Origin: JBJFGR01 sp051892875
Lineage (GTDB): Bacteria; Pseudomonadota; Gammaproteobacteria; Enterobacterales; Succinivibrionaceae
Length of the DNA stretch: 48,944 nucleotides
Assembly: GCA_051892875.1 (NCBI GenBank)
Contig: JBJFGR010000085.1
Span: 1 to 48,944 of the forward strand
Reading direction: 5' to 3'
Position numbers and translations under genes: made by a program. The notes beneath the pieces are model-generated. The model had not been told where the DNA came from, did not search any database, and saw only the letters and a list, made by a program, of their open reading frames with translations. This document shows positions 26,601-33,649 of the stretch, one piece after another. Numbering within the stretch: position 1 is the stretch's first letter; each line of letters starts with the position of its first letter.

Positions 26601-27938
26601 CAGGCTGTTAAGTCAGTGTGCATGTTATTGGATAAAATGTTCAATATGATAGGGGGTACAAAAACAGAAATAGTGTATTCTAAAGCTCAGCATGTTTCAA
26701 AATTTAGGCAAATGTATGATATTTTGAAATGCAGGAATATTAATGATATTCATCATGCTCACGATGCTTATTTGAATATTGTTGTTGGTAATGTATGGAG
26801 TGAAATATTTAAAGAACTACCTGGAACAAATGAAAATAAAAAGTTTGAGAATTTATGGACCAAAGATTTTACAGAATTCAAAAAGTCTATAGTTGAAGAA
26901 AATCAAAATAATGGCAAGAATGTAGATTTGGTTAGTTTGACTACTAGGTGTCTTTTTAAATCCAAATACTTGAAGAGTTATACTAAAGATGTTGTTTGGA
27001 TAAATGACTACATTGAGAAAATAAAGTCATATACAATAAAATGTAATGAGTATTATGTTAATAAGTTTGTTATTACCAAAATGCCACATGAGATTACTGG
27101 TGCATTTTATGATGAGACAATTCATATTAAGGGGAGTGTAAGTGGTTCTGCTTCAGGATTAATTCCTTTGAAGGAAAAACTAGATCCGAAAAAATACGGT
27201 GGTTATAGATCAGACACAACTTCACATCTTTGTTTAGTAGAGTATAAGCAGAAAAGAAAATCCTTAACAAAAGTAGTAAGAGAATTTTGTAAAGTTCCTG
27301 TGAGATTGGCAATCAGACAATATAAGGATGAAAAAGAATATCTAGAACAAGTTTGTGCATATAATGGGATAAATGTTAATTTAGAAGAAATTCGAATTGT
27401 ATATCCAAAAATTTTAATAGATCATACCTTAGAAATAGAAAGTTGCCGTTATTATGTTAGATCGGGTAATTTGGACTGTATAACTACTTGTCAGTGGTAT
27501 CCGTCTCCAAAAATTATAAAACTTGTTCGTGCTGTGGTTAAAAATATGTCTAAGTTGCAGTCTGTTAAAAAAGAAGAGGAAAAGAAGAATATCGTCATTG
27601 AAAATATATCAGAGAAAGATACAGAATGTTTATTTGAAGCAATATTAGAACAACTGAAGAAGAAATTTTATGCAAACTATACTTTTGCCAAGAAGATAAA
27701 AGATGGAAGTGTTTCATTTGATATATTTAAGAATTTGGAATTGTTTAAGAGAATAGAAATATTGAATGAGATGTTAAAAAACATAAATCATTCATCATCG
27801 ATTTGTCACGCAGATGCTATAGGAGGAGCACCGAATGATAATTGTAAATGGAATCAAGCAAAGCCAAAACAAAAAGTGTCATTGGTAACTTATTCTCCAT
27901 CAGGATTGTTTGAAAACGTGATTTCTTTGATTGATTAA
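23604..27938 (+). CDS. cas9: CRISPR-associated endonuclease Cas9 (type II-A-like)
   Basis: This RNA-guided double-strand nuclease has 1444 residues, larger than S. pyogenes Cas9 (1368). All catalytic parts are present. RuvC-I is YLGLDIGTNSVG with Asp18. An Arg-rich bridge helix follows (RRLKRSMRRRLARRKVRLQL, about residues 58-77). RuvC-II is VFVEVTRAED with Glu829. The HNH motif is YDIDHIYPQSKVIDDSISNR with His915. RuvC-III is HHAHDAYLN with His1051 and Asp1054. LDPKKYGGYRSDT near residue 1190 marks the PAM-interacting C-terminal region, as in S. pyogenes. The final 60 residues differ, so the PAM cannot be read off. CGGAG precedes the ATG. It is the first gene of cas9-cas1-cas2-csn2 and appears intact. 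Confidence 0.98.
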   Translation: MKQVKVSDNDKSWYLGLDIGTNSVGFCATNQRYDILTKGNHLQCGARLFEDAADASKRRLKRSMRRRLARRKVRLQLLRDLFATVIDDKFFLSMDESNLLMEDRSEKSKYSLFNDDNFTDVDYFEKFPTIYHLRYYLQNNETDDIRLVYLACHHMMKYRGHFLFNQFNSSTSKDSLATMVEDINEYLAKTCDLEESEFFNSKNIDSELGDLKKTEKITDFWDRIASLVNPQKNKKLKTVFEMIKGRNIKIKELWPDLYESLVVSGNNDTIPNLSFKDSEFDIVFNDFISSGVLTDDQISLVCACKRLYDAINLNIILNGAKTISEAQVKRYDQHKEDLSVLKSFVRKNIPNEYSKMFRWNNKSKFGNDATYVHYVQSSIVSNKKTVSHDKKCIEALKKSCNSAKTASYTEFLDYIKKNILNNKSLSDDTRDSEEFKYIESRVGEGVFCQKLRTIDNAYIPNQLVAYELEKILRKQQSNFHNLLTEETIDKILKLITFRIPYYVGPLSDKDNDFAWVKRKTPNSNTIITPWNFDVEVDKFASGEIFISRMLSKCTYLKNETVLPKQSLLYQKFMLLQDINNLKVNGNRITPELKKIIFNGICQKESSLTKKRIENYLKNDVKKLEKEDRLSMDNELDTVFNSSLSSYITCKNILGISFNQDLHPEQYAMCENIIKWHTVFSSEKEAVRQRIKKEFGHLLTNEQIEKFSRLNFSGWGRLSEKFLIGIKINYRAREYSIMDLLNEKCLNLMEILNATNFESSKERNEWGKSLFLEEIKRYNSQFEEDYYVTYDDVKELYCSPIVKRSIWQTILIVKDLVRINKVFPKKVFVEVTRAEDVKKKNKLQSSRLEQVQKLYREAKNIDKELLSQLNERVTKDQMRSDRIFLYFMQLGKCMYTGDTLDFDKVVSGSGMYDIDHIYPQSKVIDDSISNRVLVLRSANANKRDDYPLSSDIREKMKSYWDFLKNNKLLDSKKYDRLISSSSLSDVEISGFNNRQLVSTNQAVKSVCMLLDKMFNMIGGTKTEIVYSKAQHVSKFRQMYDILKCRNINDIHHAHDAYLNIVVGNVWSEIFKELPGTNENKKFENLWTKDFTEFKKSIVEENQNNGKNVDLVSLTTRCLFKSKYLKSYTKDVVWINDYIEKIKSYTIKCNEYYVNKFVITKMPHEITGAFYDETIHIKGSVSGSASGLIPLKEKLDPKKYGGYRSDTTSHLCLVEYKQKRKSLTKVVREFCKVPVRLAIRQYKDEKEYLEQVCAYNGINVNLEEIRIVYPKILIDHTLEIESCRYYVRSGNLDCITTCQWYPSPKIIKLVRAVVKNMSKLQSVKKEEEKKNIVIENISEKDTECLFEAILEQLKKKFYANYTFAKKIKDGSVSFDIFKNLELFKRIEILNEMLKNINHSSSICHADAIGGAPNDNCKWNQAKPKQKVSLVTYSPSGLFENVISLID

Positions 27939-27951
27939 CAGAGGTATTTTT

Positions 27952-28845
27952 ATGGCGGGATTCAGAACGATCGTTATCAATAAAAGGTGTAAGCTTGAAT
28001 CCCGTCTTGGTTATTTAGTAATCAGAACAATAGAGGAAACGAGGGTTTATATTCAAGAAATAGAGAATCTTATTATAGAATCTACAGCGGTGTCATTGAC
28101 CTCTACACTAATGGCAGATTTAATAAGTGCTGGTGTAAATGTTATTTTTTGTGATTCTGCTCATCTTCCTCATAGTATGTGTTTACCTATTAGTTTTCAT
28201 TATAATTCAACAAGAAAAATTAATAATCAATTTGATTGGAATGTCGAACTGAAGAAAACATGTTGGCAAAAGATTGTTAAGGAAAAAATTAAACAACAGG
28301 CTTTTGTTTTAAATCAAGTTAATAAAAAAGATGCTGAGACAGCTCTTTTACAATATCGTGAGCGGGTTTTGCTTGGTGATTCGGATAATATGGAGGCTAT
28401 CGCAGCAAAATGTTATTTTGCAGCTTTGTTTGGGGATTATTTTTCTAGGTCTAAAAGCAACAATATAGAAAATTCAGCATTAAATTATGGATACTCAATT
28501 TTATTAGCATGTTTTTCGCGTGAAATTGTTGCTTGTGGTTATTTGACAGAGTTAGGAATTTGGCATAGAGGGCAAGAGAATTCATATAACTTAGCTTGTG
28601 ATTTGATGGAACCATTTCGTCCTTTAGTAGATCTTCATGTATATGATATGCCCGTATCGGAAGAAAATAATTTTAAACATTATATGATAAATATATTGAA
28701 TAGAAAAGTTCTTATAGATAATGAACTTCAAAATCTGGTTTATGCCATTCGTTTATACACAAGAAAAGTTTTGAAATATTTAAATTCTGAAACTTCGTGC
28801 ATATGTGATATTCAATTTTTTAGAGAAGAAATAATAGATAAGTGA
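27952..28845 (+). CDS. cas1: CRISPR integrase Cas1 (type II)
   Basis: It is the catalytic subunit of the Cas1-Cas2 spacer integrase. I start it at the ATG at 27952 (MAGFRTIVINKRCKLES), with CAGAGG 6-8 bases upstream; this gives 297 residues and puts it 13 bases after the cas9 stop. Type II Cas1 features are visible: a start strand TIVINKRCKLESRLGYLVIR, the metal-site Glu in LLGDSDNMEAIAAKCYF, His in LGIWHRGQENSYNLACDLME, and Asp/Glu in CDLMEPFRPLVD. No sign of decay. Confidence 0.96.
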   Translation: MAGFRTIVINKRCKLESRLGYLVIRTIEETRVYIQEIENLIIESTAVSLTSTLMADLISAGVNVIFCDSAHLPHSMCLPISFHYNSTRKINNQFDWNVELKKTCWQKIVKEKIKQQAFVLNQVNKKDAETALLQYRERVLLGDSDNMEAIAAKCYFAALFGDYFSRSKSNNIENSALNYGYSILLACFSREIVACGYLTELGIWHRGQENSYNLACDLMEPFRPLVDLHVYDMPVSEENNFKHYMINILNRKVLIDNELQNLVYAIRLYTRKVLKYLNSETSCICDIQFFREEIIDK

Positions 28846-28852
28846 AGATCAA

Positions 28853-29179
28853 ATGAGCTATAGATATATGAGATTGATACTGATGTTTGATTTGCCGATG
28901 GAAACAGCAAAAGAAAAAAGAATATACAGACAGTTTCATAAACAACTTCTCAAAGAGGGTTTTTATATGTTTCAGTTTTCAATATATGTCAAATTAGCTA
29001 TTAATAGGACCGTTTCACAGCAGATTAGAGCTCGAATAAAAAAGATTAAACCTGAAGAAGGTAAAGTATCAATATTGGAAATAACAGAGAGACAGTTTAG
29101 TGAAATTGAATTTATTAGTGGTTCAAATAATACTAATATATTAAATACTACTGATAGAGTAACCATATTTGAGGATTGA
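28853..29179 (+). CDS. cas2: CRISPR-associated protein Cas2
   Basis: This 108-residue protein is the structural partner of Cas1 in spacer integration. The Cas2 start MRLILMFDLPMETAKEKRIY, with the Asp after the first beta strand, follows SYRY. The later KVSILEITERQFSEIEF strand pair is also typical. It starts 7 bases after cas1 and ends 4 bases before csn2, so the four genes form one tight operon. Confidence 0.95.
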   Translation: MSYRYMRLILMFDLPMETAKEKRIYRQFHKQLLKEGFYMFQFSIYVKLAINRTVSQQIRARIKKIKPEEGKVSILEITERQFSEIEFISGSNNTNILNTTDRVTIFED

Positions 29180-29183
29180 TTAA

Positions 29184-29873
29184 ATGAAAGATATCCGATT
29201 AGTAAGATATGATATTTCTTCTGACATTGTTATTCCACAGGATAAATATTTGACATTGGTAATTGAAAATAAAGAATTTTTGTACAAATTCATTAGTGAA
29301 TTACGAGGACAAATAGATAAGGGTGAGTATGATGTATTTAGTTTTACAATTGATGGACAAGCTAAATCACTATCAAAATATGTAAATGCTATTTTTGACT
29401 TAACTAATATTGATTTGAATACAAAGCTTGTAATGAACATGATTACTAAAAAATTAGGCATGTATTTAACAGATAGTTCTCAAATAGACAATAAATCAAT
29501 GATAGAGACAGGGGTTACAAATATCATTGAGGATTTTAAAGATTATTCAGGACTTAATCTAGATTATGATTCAGAGGTATCTGAAGCATTAATTGTTAAG
29601 TTAGCGAATTTACGTATAAGCAATAACGATAGAATTTGTCTTATCGAAAAGCTATGTGATTACTTGGATGTCATTATTGAATTGATGCCTGTAAAACTTT
29701 TGATAGTTGCTTTTTTGAAAGAATTTTTGAATGAAGAACAAATATTGAGTTTTAATAGATACTGTAATAGTAAGGATTGTAATTTGTTAATTATTGAAAG
29801 TAGTTGTTTAACAAAAAGTTATTTAGATGAAAAACTTTATATTGTAGACCAAGATTTGTGTGTTATCACATAA
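29184..29873 (+). CDS. csn2: Csn2-like spacer acquisition protein, marker of type II-A
   Basis: The product has 229 residues. Csn2 forms a ring that slides on DNA ends and is needed for spacer acquisition in type II-A systems. The pattern fits the family: LTLVIENKEFLYKFISELRG near the start, FDLTNIDLNTKLVMNMITKK in the middle, and a C-terminal VAFLKEFLNEEQILSFNRYC, CNLLIIESS, and ending KLYIVDQDLCVI, where Csn2 proteins usually have an IID-DLCEI-like tail. Its place after cas2 is standard for type II-A. The call rests on pattern and position; a profile search would settle it. Confidence 0.85.
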   Translation: MKDIRLVRYDISSDIVIPQDKYLTLVIENKEFLYKFISELRGQIDKGEYDVFSFTIDGQAKSLSKYVNAIFDLTNIDLNTKLVMNMITKKLGMYLTDSSQIDNKSMIETGVTNIIEDFKDYSGLNLDYDSEVSEALIVKLANLRISNNDRICLIEKLCDYLDVIIELMPVKLLIVAFLKEFLNEEQILSFNRYCNSKDCNLLIIESSCLTKSYLDEKLYIVDQDLCVIT

Positions 29874-29897
29874 TAAACATAAATTCTTATAAAAGTA

Positions 29898-29926
29898 TTG
29901 ATTTATGATTATTAATTTTATATCAT
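29898..29926 (+). promoter_or_regulatory. Predicted tracrRNA promoter
   Basis: TTGATT (29898-29903) and TATCAT (29921-29926) are separated by 17 bases. The expected start, about 7 bases on, is near 29933, exactly where the anti-repeat begins. Confidence 0.6.
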
Positions 29927-29932
29927 GAACAA

Positions 29933-30015
29933 GCACTACGAGTTCAGATAAATTTTTTACAAAATGCCATAAGTCTTTATGGCGGCGAGTGTTCGCCATC
30001 TAATATTTGATTTTA
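29933..30015 (+). ncRNA. tracrRNA with short anti-repeat
   Basis: GCACTAC (29933-29939) complements GTAGTGC of the repeat. After a GAGT bulge, TCAGAT (29944-29949) complements the repeat's first six bases GTCTGA with one G-U pair. The bulged lower/upper stem layout is that of Cas9 guide duplexes. Two perfect hairpins follow: GCCATAA-GTCT-TTATGGC (29966-29983) and GGCGA-GTGT-TCGCC (29984-29997), then a T-rich tail (weak terminator). Upstream of GCACTAC the sequence no longer complements the repeat, so pairing is limited to about 13 base pairs. A further weak hairpin, GCATTA-ATTC-TGATGC near 30023-30038, could be part of it. Confidence 0.88.
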
Positions 30016-30132
30016 TATATACTGCATTAATTCTGATGCGGTACTTGTCAAAGGAATATATCCCTGTGGACTATCTTGAGTTTTTATTGGCATTATATTT
30101 TAGACATGGATCTTGTTATTGGTATGAGACCT
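30016..30132 (+). promoter_or_regulatory. CRISPR leader
   Basis: This AT-rich stretch separates the tracrRNA from the first repeat. The last bases before the repeat are GGTATGAGACCT. The side is assigned because the degenerate repeat is at the far end and the cas genes are on this side. TTGTCA at about 30047 and TTGAGT at about 30079 are possible -35 elements for the array, without good -10 partners. Confidence 0.65.
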
Positions 30133-33100
30133 GTCTGAGAGTAGTGCTATATTGAGGTGGTATAATACAAAGAGATTTAGAACTTAGAAAGAATGCATTG
30201 TCTGAGAGTAGTGCTATATTGAGGTGGTATAATACTACTTATTTTAACGGTGATCGCTCTTCATTGTCTGAGAGTAGTGCTATATTGAGGTGGTATAATA
30301 CAACTTGTTTCAGTTAAACTTGCACCATCATGTCTGAGAGTAGTGCTATATTGAGGTGGTATAATACTCCAATTATTCGTGAAGAAAAGAAACGTTGGTC
30401 TGAGAGTAGTGCTATATTGAGGTGGTATAATACACCAGTGTATAACGTTTTAGCTGTTCCAATGTCTGAGAGTAGTGCTATATTGAGGTGGTATAATACT
30501 TCCTAAATTAGATATTTGATATACTCCATGTCTGAGAGTAGTGCTATATTGAGGTGGTATAATACAAATCTAAAAGATTACACACTTATGCTTGAGTCTG
30601 AGAGTAGTGCTATATTGAGGTGGTATAATACTAGTGAGGGTAAATTAACAGCTGACGTTGTGTCTGAGAGTAGTGCTATATTGAGGTGGTATAATACCTT
30701 TTTCTAATCCACAAGGTATTAGTTCGTGTCTGAGAGTAGTGCTATATTGAGGTGGTATAATACAATTGCAATGGGTAGAGCAAAAGCATGGACGTCTGAG
30801 AGTAGTGCTATATTGAGGTGGTATAATACAAGACCCTAGATTTATTTATGGTCTAGCTCGTCTGAGAGTAGTGCTATATTGAGGTGGTATAATACTAGTA
30901 GATGGTTATCATAGATATACAACTAGTCTGAGAGTAGTGCTATATTGAGGTGGTATAATACAAATCACTTGATAATTTAATATTTTTAGAAGTCTGAGAG
31001 TAGTGCTATATTGAGGTGGTATAATACTGAAGCTATTGATGGTAATATAGCACAATAGTCTGAGAGTAGTGCTATATTGAGGTGGTATAATACACGAAAC
31101 TAAACAGTAATTCCGTTATTTTTGTCTGAGAGTAGTGCTATATTGAGGTGGTATAATACCCGTAATGTATTGCACATAATGGCTGACGTGTCTGAGAGTA
31201 GTGCTATATTGAGGTGGTATAATACAAGACAAAGAGGGCAATGTGTATAAATCGTGTCTGAGAGTAGTGCTATATTGAGGTGGTATAATACAAAGATTCA
31301 CACTCAGCCTTTGTTTTGAACGTCTGAGAGTAGTGCTATATTGAGGTGGTATAATACCTAACGTGAAGATAGTATCAAGAAACTTGCGTCTGAGAGTAGT
31401 GCTATATTGAGGTGGTATAATACTCTTTACAATCGTGTTGTCCTAACAGTAAGTCTGAGAGTAGTGCTATATTGAGGTGGTATAATACTGAAATAAAAAC
31501 TTCTATCGCAAAAGCAAAGTCTGAGAGTAGTGCTATATTGAGGTGGTATAATACCATGGTATTACAACGTAGGCACTAAGTACCGTCTGAGAGTAGTGCT
31601 ATATTGAGGTGGTATAATACTGTTCGAGAGAAAATTCGAAAAAGGCGTAGGTCTGAGAGTAGTGCTATATTGAGGTGGTATAATACTAGGAGAAATTAAA
31701 AAATGGCAAATTCAAGGTCTGAGAGTAGTGCTATATTGAGGTGGTATAATACAGTCATACTCATACTCATCAGCTTCATATTGTCTGAGAGTAGTGCTAT
31801 ATTGAGGTGGTATAATACTGGGGATAATCTCCCCCACTTAATAAGGATGTCTGAGAGTAGTGCTATATTGAGGTGGTATAATACTTCGATTATTAGTAGA
31901 TTTTATTCTGGTTTGTCTGAGAGTAGTGCTATATTGAGGTGGTATAATACTTTTCCCAAGCATAATTACTAACTTCTCTAGTCTGAGAGTAGTGCTATAT
32001 TGAGGTGGTATAATACCAACAATCTTTACAAGTTGCTTTCTTATCGGTCTGAGAGTAGTGCTATATTGAGGTGGTATAATACAACACTCATACTTTCATA
32101 CAACTTATCAGTGTCTGAGAGTAGTGCTATATTGAGGTGGTATAATACAGGTATTTGCGTTGGCTTAGATACTATAACGTCTGAGAGTAGTGCTATATTG
32201 AGGTGGTATAATACAAAAAGAAATGCAAGTATTAGTTAATAAGTGTCTGAGAGTAGTGCTATATTGAGGTGGTATAATACATTAAATGCAATATACAAGT
32301 AATTTCAATTGTCTGAGAGTAGTGCTATATTGAGGTGGTATAATACCAAGTTGCTTTGCTTATGTTTACAAACGCTGTCTGAGAGTAGTGCTATATTGAG
32401 GTGGTATAATACACTCTTTAGAATTTCAACGCCTGATGCAGTGTCTGAGAGTAGTGCTATATTGAGGTGGTATAATACTCTGATACCCGCTGTTAAGATG
32501 TTGCTTTAGTCTGAGAGTAGTGCTATATTGAGGTGGTATAATACAAAAGGGGGCTAAAGTGGGGCTAAAGTATAGTCTGAGAGTAGTGCTATATTGAGGT
32601 GGTATAATACCAGAGGAAGCTCAGCAACTAGCAGGAAGGAGTCTGAGAGTAGTGCTATATTGAGGTGGTATAATACCTTTGAACATAATTGCATTCATAA
32701 CCTGCAGTCTGAGAGTAGTGCTATATTGAGGTGGTATAATACCTGATATTTTACCTGATAACTTATCGAAAGAGTCTGAGAGTAGTGCTATATTGAGGTG
32801 GTATAATACATAAGCAACTAAATCACATTATAGAAACTCGTCTGAGAGTAGTGCTATATTGAGGTGGTATAATACGATTCTTAAGAACTGATTGAGCTTT
32901 GTCGCGTCTGAGAGTAGTGCTATATTGAGGTGGTATAATACGCATAAAGGAATGCGTGGAACTACAATACGGTCTGAGAGTAGTGCTATATTGAGGTGGT
33001 ATAATACTCTTCTTCTGTCTTCTAAATAACTCAGTATGTCTGAGAGTAGTGCTATATTGAGGTGGTATAATACTATGTGAAAAAGTTTCATTAAACCATA

Positions 33101-33401
33101 CACGTCTGAGAGTAGTGCTATATTGAGGTGGTATAATACCATGACCTACACCTAAACCTTTTTGAATTTGTCTGAGAGTAGTGCTATATTGAGGTGGTAT
33201 AATACATAAATACCTATCTACAGAATTTGAATATTGTCTGAGAGTAGTGCTATATTGAGGTGGTATAATACAAGTGTATTTGATTTTGAATTTGATATTG
33301 TCTGAGAGTAGTGCTATATTGAGGTGGTATAATACAAGTTCCCGCACCAACAGATGAAGAACTTGGTCAGAGAGTAGTGCTATATTGAGGTGGTATAATA
33401 A
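30133..33401 (+). CRISPR. CRISPR array: 50 repeats of 36 bases, 49 spacers
   Basis: Repeats recur every 66 bases from 30133 to the last at 33366. Repeats 1-49 read the same by eye: they begin GTCTGAGAGTAGTGCTATAT and end TTGAGGTGGTATAATAC (positions 20-36 of the unit). Spacers are 30 bases except spacer 1 (31), 20 (29), 40 (31) and 48 (28). I found no duplicated spacer and none clearly matching this window. The repeat start pairs with the tracrRNA, which sets transcription as rightward. Each repeat ends with TGG-TATAAT (positions 26-34), an extended -10 promoter element. Open frames through the array encoding repeats of SESSAILRWYNT are artefacts of the 66-base period. Confidence 0.99.
33366..33401 (+). 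repeat. Degenerate terminal CRISPR repeat
   Basis: The last repeat differs from the consensus at position 4 (T to A, giving GTCAGAG) and at the last base (C to A). Degeneration at one end marks the oldest, leader-distal end. The extended -10 element is still intact in it. Confidence 0.95.
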
Positions 33402-33576
33402 TTATTGGGAGTAAATACTATTTTGTGTAAACTGTGATTTAACTCTTAAAAATCAACTTTTCCATTCGCTCCTTTGTTAGAGGTAATTGAGAGAGTGAAC
33501 TCTCTTGTGTGTAAACTCCATCTACCCCTTTGTGATAGGGAACTATAAATACTTAGTTATCCTATCCTGAGTTCAT
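33402..33576. other. Array-distal flank with two related hairpin units
   Basis: There is no gene here. Two similar units, 33461-33483 and 33517-33540, share TCCAT, then CCTTTGT, then AGG or AGGG, and each can form a small hairpin. They resemble degenerate copies of the CCCCTTTG-type palindromic repeats scattered between genes in many bacteria (inference). Between them AGAGAG-TGAA-CTCTCT (33490-33505) forms a perfect hairpin that could end array transcripts. GTGTAAACT also occurs twice (33425 and 33509). Confidence 0.5.
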
Positions 33577-33612
33577 AAAAAAAGATTCCTTGAGGTTACT
33601 CAAGGAATCTTA
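33577..33612 (-). terminator. Strong terminator of proS, also facing the array
   Basis: AAGATTCCTTGAG and CTCAAGGAATCTT form a perfect 13-base-pair stem with a GTTA loop. On the minus strand it is followed by a T7 run, 40 bases after the proS stop. On the plus strand it would also slow array read-through. Confidence 0.9.
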
Positions 33613-33649
33613 AACATAAATATTTACTAGCTGTTATGTAAGCGTTCTA

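Noticed and set aside
30516..33350. Several open reading frames across the array on both strands, encoding repeats of SESSAILRWYNT or IIPPQYSTTLR
   Set aside because: The 66-base period is a multiple of three, so a repeat without stops keeps frames open by chance. They have no ribosome sites and consist of CRISPR repeat sequence.
30133..33401. Self-targeting spacers
   Set aside because: Reading the spacers against the core genes in the window showed no convincing match. The rest of the genome is not available, so this covers only the window.
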